Shown piece by piece: positions 54,290 to 63,990 of a stretch of 64,000 nucleotides of DNA. The translations under genes and the position numbers were made by a program. The notes below the pieces were generated by a model. That model was given only the letters and a program-made list of their open reading frames with translations, was not told where the DNA came from and searched no databases. The DNA comes from Brucella pituitosa (lineage in GTDB: Bacteria > Pseudomonadota > Alphaproteobacteria > Rhizobiales > Rhizobiaceae), in assembly GCF_003049685.1 (NCBI RefSeq), contig NZ_PYSY02000003.1, positions 372,001 through 436,000 of the forward strand, in the 5' to 3' direction. Numbering within the stretch: position 1 is the stretch's first letter; each line of letters begins with the position of its first letter.

Positions 54290-54871
54290 CGAAGCTCGAA
54301 GAAGGGCTGCGTCACCGTGATCTCGCGCCCATTGTAGATTGAATCAGGCTGGGCTCTAACCGTTTGTTTTGACGCGCTGATGGAAATTTCGGAGGCCCTT
54401 ATCGCTGTTCTCTCGATTAAGCCGAAGCAAATTCGTACGTTCCCCCGTGTATGGTTCAATGGCGGCTGTTGAATGGCGAAATGATCTTCCTGCTCGCATT
54501 CCGATTGTAGTGTAGCCTTATCGTTAAATTCCCGACTGTCAGTTTGGTGAACCAATTGCTTTTATTTCAAAAAAATGAACTGGTCCTCTTTCGGGAAGCC
54601 ATTCTAAGACGAATGCTTCAAGTCGATTCCCACGAGTAATAACAATTTGTTGTTGCTAATTTTTTTATTATGCAATTATTATGGTGCGAATTTCCAAAAT
54701 CAATCTGACTTGTAGTATGTTCGTGAAATAAAAGAATAAGTTATAAATACGCTATATCGTGAACACGATGCTAGTGGTGATCTCTACAGTTTGGATGCAA
54801 ATGAGTGATTAGAGCGCCGATCTGTCTCAGTCAGATCAAGAATCGCTCTAAAAGTTGGGAAGGAACATTCC
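54290..54871. other. AT-rich intergenic boundary
   Basis: No gene supported. From about 54550 the sequence becomes markedly A/T-rich (runs such as TTTTTTTATTATGC at 54660) and stays somewhat AT-richer to the end of the window. It may mark the left limit of a separately acquired segment. Confidence 0.45.
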
Positions 54872-55156
54872 ATGAAAGCGCTTATCTATAGTGCCCTGAC
54901 AGTTTCGGTTATTGCTATGGCCTCATCAGGTTGCACAACAGCTGAACAAAGGACCGCCGGTTACGGTGTGGGCGGAGCAGCAATCGGTGGACTTGCTGGT
55001 GCTGCTATCGGCGGCAATACACGTGGTGCCTTAACTGGCGCAGCGATTGGCGCAGCAGCAGGTACATTGATCGGAGTGGCGCAAACACGTAACGGCGTTC
55101 AGTATTGTCGGTATCGTGATAGGCACGGTCGCGTGTATGAAGCAGCATGCCGCTAA
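54872..55156 (+). CDS. glycine-zipper lipoprotein, 94 aa
   Basis: MKALIYSALTVSVIAMASSGCTT carries a lipobox. The glycine zipper covers about 32-76 (GYGVGGAAIGGLAGAAIGG, GALTGAAIGAAAGTLIGV) and the end is CRYRDRHGRVYEAACR. Same length and plan as the protein at 44690, with the shared CRYRD tail, but the zipper sequences have diverged. GGAAGGAAC precedes the ATG. Confidence 0.82.
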   Translation: MKALIYSALTVSVIAMASSGCTTAEQRTAGYGVGGAAIGGLAGAAIGGNTRGALTGAAIGAAAGTLIGVAQTRNGVQYCRYRDRHGRVYEAACR

Positions 55157-55266
55157 TACAGATAAGTTGGTAATTTCGGTTTGGTCATGAAACTATTGGC
55201 TTCGGCGATGGGTAGACGCTGTTTGATCCAAATGGCTGTTCAAAGGTTCTGTTGTAATAGGAGTTG

Positions 55267-55584
55267 ATGATGCTACGCTCCGTTGCTACTATTTTTACGT
55301 TTGCAGCGTTATTTATTTCTGGAATAGTGACTGTTCCTGCCCCGGCATTTAGCCAGCATCAGTTGGCTGCAGTAGGGGCGCGCATAAACAATGGTCACAG
55401 AATTCATTGTAACCAGGGGACGCGATTGCTGCGAGCGCGTGGCTTCCACAATGTTCGAGCTTTAGATTGCAGAGGAAGCCATTTTCTTTACCGAGGCAAC
55501 CGCGTCGGGCGCACTTATGATATCACTGTCCGTGCTCGGGATGGAAGAATAACGAATATGCGCTTGGTAAGGTGGCGTCGCTAA
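55267..55584 (+). CDS. exported small basic protein, 105 aa
   Basis: Signal peptide to about residue 30 (ATIFTFAALFISGIVTVPAPAFSQ) and a small Arg-rich mature domain with two cysteines (IHCNQGTRLLRARGF, LDCRGSHFLYRG), likely one disulphide. TAGGAG is four bases before ATG 55267 (TTG 55264 is also in frame). No family recognised. Confidence 0.7.
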   Translation: MMLRSVATIFTFAALFISGIVTVPAPAFSQHQLAAVGARINNGHRIHCNQGTRLLRARGFHNVRALDCRGSHFLYRGNRVGRTYDITVRARDGRITNMRLVRWRR

Positions 55585-55791
55585 CGATACAGTGCGGCGC
55601 ACGATTGGCGACCGTGGAAACTTCGGTTTTAAAAATCCAGTCAGAGCAAGCTTAAAGAAATGATCTTGCTTTTTGAGTCGCCTAAGGAAAAGCCTTTAAT
55701 TGGAGCGATTGATGAGCCGTTCTGAAAACGTGTAAATGCGTTTTGACGAGCTCATGTCCTTTCTCGTCAGGTGTGTATATCAAGGAAGTGA
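55585..55791. other. short intergenic stretch
   Basis: No gene; GTATATCAAGGAAGTG gives the ribosome site of the next gene. Confidence 0.5.
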
Positions 55792-56922
55792 ATGAAGCTA
55801 ACACTTGCGATCATTCTTGCTTTACAGATGCTGATCGGTTGTGCTGGTCCCAGGGCCGTGCTGGGATTGGGCGCAACACCGACGATCCATACCCAATCGA
55901 ACCCCGTTGTTACGCTTATGGTTGCAACGGTACGGAGCCGCTCTGACGATTCAAACCTCGTATATTCACGGGATCGATCGGACGATGTGAATTTTTCTAC
56001 CGTTGATGTTGCGATCCCGCTGACACATCAATCTGGAAGGGTAGCAATTTCATCATCGAAACCTGATCCACGACGACACTTCTCAGCTGCCAACTACTCT
56101 AAGCTTGCAAACAGGCAAGCGATGATCAGCGAAATCAATAGCCGACTATCTCGGCGACCTCCCTCACAACGCGAACTATTTATCTTTGTTCACGGATACA
56201 ACAATAACTTTGCCGAGGGGCTTTTCCGCAATGCACAGATTGTGCACGATTATGACATAGGATCGTTGCCAATTCACTTTTCCTGGGCTTCTGCAGGCAA
56301 TTTCACGCGGTATCTTTACGATAGAGATAGTGCATTTATTGCTCGAAATGGATTGGCAGAAACGCTTGATCTGGCATCGCGGACAAAAACCACCGGTATA
56401 ATTATTGTCGGGCACTCTATGGGAGCAGTTGTTGTCATGGAGGCCCTTCGTACTCTATCCATCAGTAAACGGAATGATGTACTCAAACGCATCACAGGGG
56501 TACTGCTTGCTGCACCCGATCTCGATCCGGATTTATTTCGCAGTCAGCTGTCCGACATTACCCAACTTCCAAAACCGTTCACTATTATCGTATCACGCAG
56601 GGATCGGGCGCTTGATATATCTAGGCGGTTGACCGGGGGGGATGCCCGTGTCGGTAGTGGCGCTGACATTGCATTATTGCAGAACAAAAATATACAGGTC
56701 CTGGACACCTCCCAGGTCGACGGAGGCGGCCATACTATTTTTGCAAGCTCCAGTACGCTGATTAAGATTCTCGGGTCCGGTCATCTCCTGCACCGCCTCA
56801 TTACAGACGAGTATGCAGGCCTGGATGATACATTCGTAACCGCCGGACATGGGGTGTTTGAGCAGGCCTCTCTGGCTCTTCACCTGCCGGCTCGGGTGGT
56901 TGATCGTTTAAGCTCACGTTAG
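55792..56922 (+). CDS. DUF900 alpha/beta hydrolase lipoprotein, 376 aa
   Basis: Signal ends in a lipobox (LQMLIGC). Hydrolase motifs: FVHGYNNNFAEGLFR, HFSWASAGN, VGHSMGAVV (nucleophile Ser in GHSMG), LLAAPDLDPDLF, SRRDRALDISRRLTGGDARVG and a late HTIFASSS. It parallels the gene at 14565 motif for motif. AAGGAAGTG precedes the ATG. Substrate unknown. It lies convergent with ureG. Confidence 0.82.
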   Translation: MKLTLAIILALQMLIGCAGPRAVLGLGATPTIHTQSNPVVTLMVATVRSRSDDSNLVYSRDRSDDVNFSTVDVAIPLTHQSGRVAISSSKPDPRRHFSAANYSKLANRQAMISEINSRLSRRPPSQRELFIFVHGYNNNFAEGLFRNAQIVHDYDIGSLPIHFSWASAGNFTRYLYDRDSAFIARNGLAETLDLASRTKTTGIIIVGHSMGAVVVMEALRTLSISKRNDVLKRITGVLLAAPDLDPDLFRSQLSDITQLPKPFTIIVSRRDRALDISRRLTGGDARVGSGADIALLQNKNIQVLDTSQVDGGGHTIFASSSTLIKILGSGHLLHRLITDEYAGLDDTFVTAGHGVFEQASLALHLPARVVDRLSSR

Positions 56923-56951
56923 GTATGGCAGACCAGACTTTTGAGGTATAC

Positions 56952-57569
56952 TCAGTTGGCGATCCCCCCATTCTCTACAATGAAGTCTATCACTGTATCG
57001 AGTTCCTTGCCCCGAATGAGATCTGTAAATGCGAAGGGCCGGCCTGTTCGCATCCGCTCGGTGTCTTTTTGCATCACCTCTAAATCAACATTCACATATG
57101 GTGCGAGATCGCTTTTGTTTATCACAAGAAAATCTGACCGGGTGATGCCTGGACCACCCTTACGAGGAATTTCTTCACCCTGACAGACTGAAATGACATA
57201 AAGGGTCAGGTCAGCCAGATCGGGAGAAAACGTTGCTGCGAGGTTATCCCCGCCGGATTCAATGAACACGATATCGAGATCGGGGATTCTCCGGTTCATC
57301 TCGGCAATTGCCTGAAGATTAATTGACGCGTCTTCCCTGATAGCTGTGTGAGGGCAGCCGCCAGTCTCGACGCCCATTATCCTCTCTTCAGACAAAGCCT
57401 GTTTGCGAACAAGAATAAGCGCATCTTCCTTGGTGTATATGTCATTGGTTATGACAGCGATCGAATAACGATCGCGCAATGCTTTGCAGAGCCTTTCGGT
57501 TAGTGTCGTTTTACCCGATCCAACCGGCCCCCCTATTCCAACCCGTAGTGGACCATTCTGTGATGCCAT
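56952..57569 (-). CDS. ureG: urease accessory GTPase UreG, 205 aa
   Basis: P-loop [10 protein letters not shown] near residues 13-22, nickel-binding C72-P73-H74 in [11 protein letters not shown], and the downstream [15 protein letters not shown] and [10 protein letters not shown] (NKxD) motifs. UreG binds GTP and delivers nickel with UreF/UreD. ATG 57569 is chosen with GAGGAA upstream; the frame opens at TTG 57584. It is on the opposite strand from ureD, unlike standard operons. Confidence 0.93.
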   Translation of the reverse strand: MASQNGPLRVGIGGPVGSGKTTLTERLCKALRDRYSIAVITNDIYTKEDALILVRKQALSEERIMGVETGGCPHTAIREDASINLQAIAEMNRRIPDLDIVFIESGGDNLAATFSPDLADLTLYVISVCQGEEIPRKGGPGITRSDFLVINKSDLAPYVNVDLEVMQKDTERMRTGRPFAFTDLIRGKELDTVIDFIVENGGIAN

Positions 57570-58085
57570 TTTCAGATTCCTCAATTAACTGCGCACGAAC
57601 GGTTTGTTCCCGAGATATACTGCCAATTATAAAACGCTTGAAATGTAGGGCTTTTAAACGGCGCCGCTCGTTTGAGTAACGTGCGGGTAAATGATGTGCA
57701 AGTTGTTGAATTTGGCGTTTGAAGCAATAACTTGGTCCGCCGGGGCTCAGGTGCACAACTCAATTCACCGGTTTGTAAAAGCGAAATTAATCGTAGCTAT
57801 GGTCTGAAGACTCTTTGTGTTCACGACCTGCACAAGTACCTCATTTTCGAGACCCCCATTTGAATTATGTCTGATCGCGGTCGCAATTTGCACCAGCATA
57901 TCCATCATTTCCAAAAAATAATGACAGCCGAATTTATTCGTGATTATATATTGGCACAAGTACAGATTTAACCTTGTCGAGATCATCTTGTCGAGTTAAT
58001 CTGATAAAAATATTGTATTGCCTATTTATTTTCGACGTCGTTAGCGCATTGAAGTTCTTCTCGAGCGTTGAAGTGGCATTTGTTA
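57570..58085. other. divergent regulatory region between ureG and ureD
   Basis: About 500 AT-rich bases. Minus-strand frames of 70-95 codons exist (57765, 57934) but no ribosome site or family supports them. It presumably holds the divergent promoters of ureG and ureDABC. Confidence 0.45.
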
Positions 58086-58910
58086 ATGGTCGAAGGTTGG
58101 CATGCCAAGCTTGAACTTTGGTTTGAGCAAAATCACAATGCGACACGGTTGATGCGACGACAGCACGTCGGTCCTTTGGCTGTGCAGCGCCCATTTTATC
58201 CCGAAACAGACGGTGCAGCACATGTTTATCTTCTTCACCCTCCTGGGGGTGTGGCGGGTGGCGATCAACTGAATGTGCGGTGTTTTCTCGGTCCTGATGC
58301 GCGCACGGTTCTTACTACACCCGGTGCAACAAAGTTTTACAAAAGCAACCAAGGCCGTAGTATTCTAAAGACAGAAATTGATGTCGAATCCGGTGGTATA
58401 TGCGAGTACTTGCCACAAGAAACCATAATTTTTGATGGTGCAAATGCCTCGATAAATACCACGATCAGTCTGGCAGAAAATGCGACTTATCTGGGGTGGG
58501 AGTTTATCAGTTTTGGTCGGCCGGCTTGTGGCGAAACTTTTAAAGCGGGTCAATTTCACCAATGCACAAAAATACTGAAAAATGAACATCTGATATGGTT
58601 TGAGCAGTTTCGTCTGTCAGGAGGCGATGCCATTATCAATGCCTCATTCGGACTTGCTGAGCAACCAATATTGGGAACGATGGTCTATACAGGTCCGTTA
58701 GAGGAAAGCGCTGTTGATCGGGTGCGTGAAGCGCTTGGTGAAAAGGCGGCAGGGCTATTCTCTATCTCTCAGCTAGAACGCGTTGTTGTCTGTCGATATC
58801 TGGGGCGGCGCATGTCAGAGGCGAAAGCATTCTTCAGACGGGTTTGGGAAATATTGCGGGAGGCCGGGCTGGGAAAGTCGGCCGCTGCTCCGCGCATATG
58901 GGCAACATAA
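58086..58910 (+). CDS. ureD: urease accessory protein UreD, 274 aa
   Basis: UreD/UreH fold with MRRQHVGPLAVQRPFYPE, HVYLLHPPGGVAGGDQLNV, TTPGATKFYKS and EYLPQETIIFDGA. It binds apo-urease and, with UreF and UreG, loads nickel. ATG 58086 is used; TTG 58068 is also open. It heads the ureDABC run, 21 bases before ureA. Confidence 0.92.
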   Translation: MVEGWHAKLELWFEQNHNATRLMRRQHVGPLAVQRPFYPETDGAAHVYLLHPPGGVAGGDQLNVRCFLGPDARTVLTTPGATKFYKSNQGRSILKTEIDVESGGICEYLPQETIIFDGANASINTTISLAENATYLGWEFISFGRPACGETFKAGQFHQCTKILKNEHLIWFEQFRLSGGDAIINASFGLAEQPILGTMVYTGPLEESAVDRVREALGEKAAGLFSISQLERVVVCRYLGRRMSEAKAFFRRVWEILREAGLGKSAAAPRIWAT

Positions 58911-58931
58911 TGATTTCGAGAGGGTGAGCGA

Positions 58932-59234
58932 ATGGAACTATTGCCACGCGAAAAGGACAAACTCCTGATTTTTACGGCAGCGCTTGTCGCGGAAAGGCGG
59001 AAAGCCCGCGGGCTGAAACTAAACTATCCAGAAGTTGTGGCCTATATCTCTGCTGAGATACTGGAGGGGGCAAGAGACGGAAAAACAGTTGCTGAACTTA
59101 TGTCCTTTGGCGCGACATTGCTGACACGCGACGATGTGATGGACGGCGTGCCGGAGATGATACACGATATTCAGGTGGAAGCGACATTTCCAGACGGCAC
59201 CAAGCTCGTGACCGTGCACAATCCAATTCCTTAG
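58932..59234 (+). CDS. ureA: urease gamma subunit, 100 aa
   Basis: Full-length gamma subunit: [43 protein letters not shown] ... [11 protein letters not shown] ... [27 protein letters not shown], matching the 100-residue bacterial standard. It packs on UreC to form the enzyme. Good GAGAGGGTG upstream. Nine bases before the ureB ATG lie in the ureA-ureB junction. Confidence 0.95.
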   Translation: MELLPREKDKLLIFTAALVAERRKARGLKLNYPEVVAYISAEILEGARDGKTVAELMSFGATLLTRDDVMDGVPEMIHDIQVEATFPDGTKLVTVHNPIP

Positions 59235-59243
59235 GGGGTGAAG

Positions 59244-59549
59244 ATGATACCCGGCGAATATTTTATCGAGAACGGATCGATTGAACTCAATAGTGGTCGC
59301 GAAACACGAAATCTAACGGTTGAGAACGCTGGCGACAGGCCCATTCAGGTTGGGTCACATTACCATTTCTACGAAACCAATGACGCGCTTGTATTTGATC
59401 GGGAACAGTCCCGAGGGTTTCGACTTAATATACCTGCGGGAACGGCAGTTCGTTTTGAGCCGGGGCAAGACCGGCAAGTCGAACTGGTTGCTCTGGACGG
59501 CGCACGGGAAGTCTACGGGTTTAATGCTAAGATCAACGGCAAACTCTAG
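59244..59549 (+). CDS. ureB: urease beta subunit, 101 aa
   Basis: [46 protein letters not shown] ... [27 protein letters not shown]. Full length. ATG 59244 with AGGGGG six bases upstream is preferred over GTG 59238. Structural subunit of the trimer of heterotrimers. Confidence 0.95.
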   Translation: MIPGEYFIENGSIELNSGRETRNLTVENAGDRPIQVGSHYHFYETNDALVFDREQSRGFRLNIPAGTAVRFEPGQDRQVELVALDGAREVYGFNAKINGKL

Positions 59550-59558
59550 GAGAAGCGG

Positions 59559-61262
59559 ATGGGGACGATCTCAAGACAGGCCTATGCTGAGCTTTATGGC
59601 CCCACAACAGGTGACCGACTGCGTCTCGCGGATACAGAACTTATCATCGAGATTGAAGAGGATCGCTGTATCTATGGCGAGGAAGTGACCTTTGGGGGAG
59701 GTAAGGTTATCCGTGACGGTATGGGGCAGGGGCAAAGACCAGCCGCTGAAACTGCGGATCTGATCATTACCAATGTTATCATACTTGACTATTGGGGGAT
59801 CATCAAAGCGGATGTTGGCATTAAGAATGGACGCATCTCGGGTATTGGCAAAGCTGGTAACCCTGATATTCAGCCTGGCGTAGATATTGTTGTAGGCCCG
59901 GGCACCGATGTTATCGCGGGAGAAGGGAAAATCCTCACTGCAGGCGGCATTGACACTCACATTCATTTCATTGCGCCACAACAGGCGGAAGAGGCTTTGG
60001 CGAGCGGCACCACAACTCTGGTCGGGGGTGGAATAGGCCCTACAGTTGGTACCCTTGCTACGACGGTTACCGCTGGCCCATGGGCTATACATCGGATGCT
60101 TGAAGCGGTCGAAGCTTTGCCAATTAATGTTGGGTTGTTGGGTAAAGGGAATGCAAGTAAGCCCGAGCCACTTCATGAGCAGATTCGTGCGGGTGCGATT
60201 GGACTGAAGTTACATGAGGACTGGGGAACAACACCGGCTGCGATAGATAATTGTCTAAATGTTGCTGACGAAGAAGACATTCAGGTTGCTCTCCATAGCG
60301 ATACACTTAACGAAAGCGGTTTTGTAAAAGACACCTTTGCAGCGATGAAGGGCCGGACTATTCACAGCTTCCATACAGAGGGTGCTGGTGGAGGGCACGC
60401 ACCTGATATTATCACAGCAGCGGGTGAAGAAAATATACTTCCCTCTTCCACAAACCCTACCCGTCCCTATACGGTCAACACCGTGGATGAGCATCTGGAT
60501 ATGCTGATGGTCTGCCATCACCTAAGCTCTAAAATTCCGGAAGATGTGGCTTTCGCAGAATCCCGTATCAGAAGAGAAACCATTGCGGCCGAGGACATAC
60601 TTCATGATCTCGGGGTGTTCTCAATGATGTCATCAGATTCTCAGGCAATGGGCCGTATAGGCGAAACAACGTTACGCTGCTGGCAAACCGCGCATAAAAT
60701 GAAGGTCCAGCGCGGGCCGTTGGGCTTGGATAGCAGTCGGAACGATAATTTTCGAGCCAAGCGCTATATCGCCAAGTACACGATCAATCCAGCTATTACA
60801 CACGGATTTGCGCACGAAATCGGTTCGATCGAAAAGGGAAAACGTGCCGATCTGGTACTATGGAAACCGGATTTTTTCGGCGTGAAGCCAAGTCTCGTGA
60901 TGATAGGCGGCATGATTGCTATGGCGCCCATGGGCGATCCCAATGCATCAATTTCGACTCCACAACCAGTTCACTATCGACCAATGTATGGTGTGTTAGG
61001 CCGGGCAATTGGTTCAACAGGCGTCACATTCGTTTCACAGGCTGCGCTGAACGATGGTATTGGTGAAAAACTTAAACTCAACAAGCAACTGGCTGCGGTC
61101 AAGGGTATCCGGACCATACGAAAGAAGGACATGATCCACAATGGTCTTACGCCCAAGCTGGAAGTGGATCCTCAGAACTATCAAGTTCGGGTGGATGGCG
61201 AGTTGATCACTTGCGAACCGGCTGACATTCTACCGATGGCTCAACGTTACTTCCTGTTCTAA
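59559..61262 (+). CDS. ureC: urease alpha (catalytic) subunit, 567 aa
   Basis: Hydrolyses urea to ammonia and carbamate with a dinuclear nickel site. All active-site residues are at the standard positions: H134 and H136 (DTHIHF), carbamylated K217 (GLKLHEDWG), H246 (ALHSDTL), H272 ([11 protein letters not shown]), C319-H320 (VCHH flap) and D360 (SSDSQAMGR). Length matches the family. AGGAG lies six bases before the ATG. Last core gene of ureDABC; the urea transporter follows after 359 bases. Confidence 0.97.
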   Translation: MGTISRQAYAELYGPTTGDRLRLADTELIIEIEEDRCIYGEEVTFGGGKVIRDGMGQGQRPAAETADLIITNVIILDYWGIIKADVGIKNGRISGIGKAGNPDIQPGVDIVVGPGTDVIAGEGKILTAGGIDTHIHFIAPQQAEEALASGTTTLVGGGIGPTVGTLATTVTAGPWAIHRMLEAVEALPINVGLLGKGNASKPEPLHEQIRAGAIGLKLHEDWGTTPAAIDNCLNVADEEDIQVALHSDTLNESGFVKDTFAAMKGRTIHSFHTEGAGGGHAPDIITAAGEENILPSSTNPTRPYTVNTVDEHLDMLMVCHHLSSKIPEDVAFAESRIRRETIAAEDILHDLGVFSMMSSDSQAMGRIGETTLRCWQTAHKMKVQRGPLGLDSSRNDNFRAKRYIAKYTINPAITHGFAHEIGSIEKGKRADLVLWKPDFFGVKPSLVMIGGMIAMAPMGDPNASISTPQPVHYRPMYGVLGRAIGSTGVTFVSQAALNDGIGEKLKLNKQLAAVKGIRTIRKKDMIHNGLTPKLEVDPQNYQVRVDGELITCEPADILPMAQRYFLF

Positions 61263-61621
61263 AACGCATACACAATGGCACCGAATTACTCTCGAAAAAC
61301 TACGGGCAGAAGCAAGACATAAGGCGAGTATAATATCTGGAGTAAGTACAGTCGACACGTTAAGTGCCTGATGTTGCTGGCCTTACGGGCGTTCGGACAT
61401 CAGTTTACTTCAGTGGAGCGATGTTGAACTATTCGCACTTTATCCTATGGGGGATGGCAGATTTTCTGCTTTGAATTTCCCGGACAACTCCTGGAAAAGT
61501 CCAATTTTATTGGAGCCTGTTCGCCTTTTGAGAAAAACGATGCAGGTCGCAAGCGAAATTAAACTCAACACGGCTCCTGATACACGAATACGATGGTTCA
61601 CAATAAGAAGGGTAAAAGGTT
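61263..61621. other. gap between ureC and the urea transporter
   Basis: No ureE or other gene supported; short frames lack start signals. The transporter probably has its own promoter here, or the stretch is decayed sequence from a lost accessory gene. Confidence 0.4.
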
Positions 61622-62665
61622 ATGCAACTCAATGCGTTCCGGGATCGCCCTTTTTGGGCTTTCTTTGACACGGTACTGCGCGGAATCGGACAGGTCGTGT
61701 TTCAAAACAATCCGTTATCGGGCCTTGTTATTCTCTTCGCTATTTTGATCAACTCATGGATCTATGCGGTAATCTGTGTTTTGGGTGTTGTCGCCAGTAC
61801 GCTGACCGCAATTATTCTCAAGGCCGATAAAGGTTTGATCCGGGATGGATTGTTCGGATTTAACGGCGCTTTAGTTGCCCTCGCTCTGATCGCTTTCACG
61901 AGTGCGGATTTTCGCAGTGGAGCGCTGCCGTCACCCGCTATGACGGTATATCTTGTGTTTGGTGCCGCCTTTTCGACGATGGCTTTTGCCAGCATGGCCA
62001 CGCTGCTCGGTCAGCATAAGGTCGCGCCTCTGACAATGCCCTTCGTGCTTGTTGGCTGGCTATTTTTATTCGCAATTCTTAAATTTGATGCAATAGAGGC
62101 TGGTCCTATGGCAAAGCCGGTTTCGCCAGAGCAGTTTTCTTATGCGGTCCCTTATATGCTTCCAACCTGGTATATGGGTATTGGAACTTCTATCGGACAG
62201 ATTTTCTTCCAGGATAATTGGATTACTGGTTACGTCATTCTCGTAGGCATAGCAGTTAATTCCCGAATAAGCGCATTTATGGGGCTGCTGGGCGCTGTGG
62301 TTGGAGCCTTGGTGGCCGCCGCTTTTGGTGGCCCGGAAGGAGCCATACGGGATGGGCTTTTTGGTTATAATGCGGCTCTCACGGCAATAGCGCTTGGTGG
62401 CTTTTTCCTTGTTTTCAACTGGAGCAGTTTCCTTTATGCGATCTTCGGTTCTGTCATCGCAACGTGGCTATGGGCTTCCATTGCCATTTTCCTGAAGCCG
62501 ATTGGAATGCCGGTCCTGACCTCTACATTTGTCATCGTAACATGGATCATGCTGATTGGTCAGCAGGCCTTTAAGGTACTGATACCAGTCGCGCCAGCGG
62601 AGGCGACCACCCCTGAAGACAATCTCGAGCGATATCGTGAGAAACGCCGTTTAGGAGCGGAATAG
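61622..62665 (+). CDS. ureT: urea transporter of the UT family, 347 aa
   Basis: Two homologous halves, each with about five membrane segments: GLIRDGLFGFNGALVALAL and GAIRDGLFGYNAALTAIAL. The UT signatures are HKVAPLTMPFVLVGW and PIGMPVLTSTFVIVTW (L-x-x-x-T-x-x-F). It forms a urea channel in the inner membrane. Named ureT by analogy with Brucella. It feeds the urease coded just upstream. Its 3' end converges on ureF with 15 bases of overlap. Confidence 0.9.
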   Translation: MQLNAFRDRPFWAFFDTVLRGIGQVVFQNNPLSGLVILFAILINSWIYAVICVLGVVASTLTAIILKADKGLIRDGLFGFNGALVALALIAFTSADFRSGALPSPAMTVYLVFGAAFSTMAFASMATLLGQHKVAPLTMPFVLVGWLFLFAILKFDAIEAGPMAKPVSPEQFSYAVPYMLPTWYMGIGTSIGQIFFQDNWITGYVILVGIAVNSRISAFMGLLGAVVGALVAAAFGGPEGAIRDGLFGYNAALTAIALGGFFLVFNWSSFLYAIFGSVIATWLWASIAIFLKPIGMPVLTSTFVIVTWIMLIGQQAFKVLIPVAPAEATTPEDNLERYREKRRLGAE

Positions 62666-63340
62666 TCGACTATAGAGCGTCTCATGCCATGCACTGGCCA
62701 TCGCCAATGATGGTGCCGTATTGCCAATCTCCTCTTCGCTAAGCCCACACGCTGTTTCGATAGCGCGCTCGATTGAAAGGGAGGCTTCGATCAGGATTTT
62801 CTGACCTGCTGTATGGCCAAGGGGCACCAACCGTATTGCGGCAGTGACTTGCCCCTCGACCACACTCCACATCAGGCCGCACAGAGCATCGAGAGTTGCT
62901 ATACTCCAGTTATTTGCAGCGATCGCGAAAGCCGCGGGATAAGTCAAACGACATTGTGGAGAGAGATTTGTAGCCCGCTCTACATTGAGCTCAATGAGAA
63001 TAGCTAACAGAGACTCGCCCATCCGGCGATCTTCCAGCTCGATTTCCCGGCTCTCTCGACTTGCTGCCAACCAATTATTTAATCGAAAGAATTCCGTTTC
63101 ATCGTATTGTTCCAGCGCGCGCATCATACGTAAGAAAAGGGGGCCATCGAGAGCTGCAAAACTGTGTTCAAGCAGGCCAAAGACCCAACACGCGCAGCTC
63201 TCTCTATCTTTAACTATGCCAGCATGAACAGCCCATTCTAGTCCGCGCGAGTAGGAGAACGCTCCTACCGGTTGATTGGGACTTACAAGACGCATGAGGT
63301 GGATCATGCCATGTCCCATGGCGTATCTATGCAAATCCAT
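62651..63340 (-). CDS. ureF: urease accessory protein UreF, 229 aa
   Basis: All-helical UreF: IHLMRLVSPNQPVGAFSYSRGLEWAV (the S-x-x-x-x-x-G-A-F-S-Y-S-x-G-L-E motif), FRLNNWLAASRESREIELEDRRMG and CGLMWSVVEGQVTAAIRLVPLGHTAGQKIL. It acts as GTPase-regulating factor for UreG at the urease-UreD complex. On the minus strand, after ureJ; tail-to-tail with ureT. The start may be internal, at the ATG of MIHLM (63304). Confidence 0.92.
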   Translation of the reverse strand: MDLHRYAMGHGMIHLMRLVSPNQPVGAFSYSRGLEWAVHAGIVKDRESCACWVFGLLEHSFAALDGPLFLRMMRALEQYDETEFFRLNNWLAASRESREIELEDRRMGESLLAILIELNVERATNLSPQCRLTYPAAFAIAANNWSIATLDALCGLMWSVVEGQVTAAIRLVPLGHTAGQKILIEASLSIERAIETACGLSEEEIGNTAPSLAMASAWHETLYSRLFRS

Positions 63341-63402
63341 ATCAACCTGATGTTCTACAGATGCTTAATCTGGGTGTGTTGTTTCGGCAAGCAGGTTTCA
63401 CA

Positions 63403-63990
63403 TCAAGTTGCCATCAGATAGAGTCCAGCAAGGGCAGTTATGCCACCTGCCATCCGCATCACAACCTGACCAGGACCACCGGCTAGTACTCTGCCGGCTC
63501 CAATACCGATTCCGATACCGGCTGCGTGCAATAGTATTGTAGCAAGCCCAAACCCAGCACCATAAGATAGGAACGCTGCTCCACCAATCTCACCTCCATG
63601 GGCATAGCCGTGGAAAAAGGCGAAGAAACCCACTAAAAGCGCTGCTGTCAGTGTGGAGGCATGAAACGCGGTAGCTACAAAAAGACCCAGTACAATGACA
63701 GATGCAAGAATGACAGGTTCCACAAATGGCAACGATATGCCGCCAAGTGCTGCCAGGAAACCCAATAGCATTACTCCCACAAAACTCATGGGAACAAGAA
63801 TAAGCGCTCTTCCCCCCAACATGGATGCCCACAGACCCACTGCCACCATCGCCAGGATGTGATCGACTCCAAACAGAGGATGTGAGAAGCCCGCAGCAAA
63901 AGAGCCGTGTTCGGCCGGATTGAGATGGGCGAAGGCCGGGCTCACCGTCACAGCGAGGACGAGAGTAGCGAGAACCAAAGATCTTTTCAT
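63403..63990 (-). CDS. ureJ: HupE/UreJ nickel transporter, 195 aa
   Basis: Signal-like TM1, then HLNPAEHGSFAAGFSHPLFGVDHILAMVAVGLW with the HupE signature H-P-x-x-G-x-D-H, and FHASTLTAALLVGFFAFFHGYAHG in TM4-5. Six membrane segments. It imports nickel for urease activation. It precedes ureF by 62 bases in the same direction. Only ten bases of upstream sequence remain in the window, so a preceding gene (for example ureE) cannot be seen. Confidence 0.9.
   Translation of the reverse strand: MKRSLVLATLVLAVTVSPAFAHLNPAEHGSFAAGFSHPLFGVDHILAMVAVGLWASMLGGRALILVPMSFVGVMLLGFLAALGGISLPFVEPVILASVIVLGLFVATAFHASTLTAALLVGFFAFFHGYAHGGEIGGAAFLSYGAGFGLATILLHAAGIGIGIGAGRVLAGGPGQVVMRMAGGITALAGLYLMAT

Noticed and set aside
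57765..58221. Small frames between ureG and ureD, possible accessory gene or UreE
   Set aside because: No His-rich tail, no UreE fold residues, no ribosome site. The sequence is AT-rich regulatory-looking DNA.
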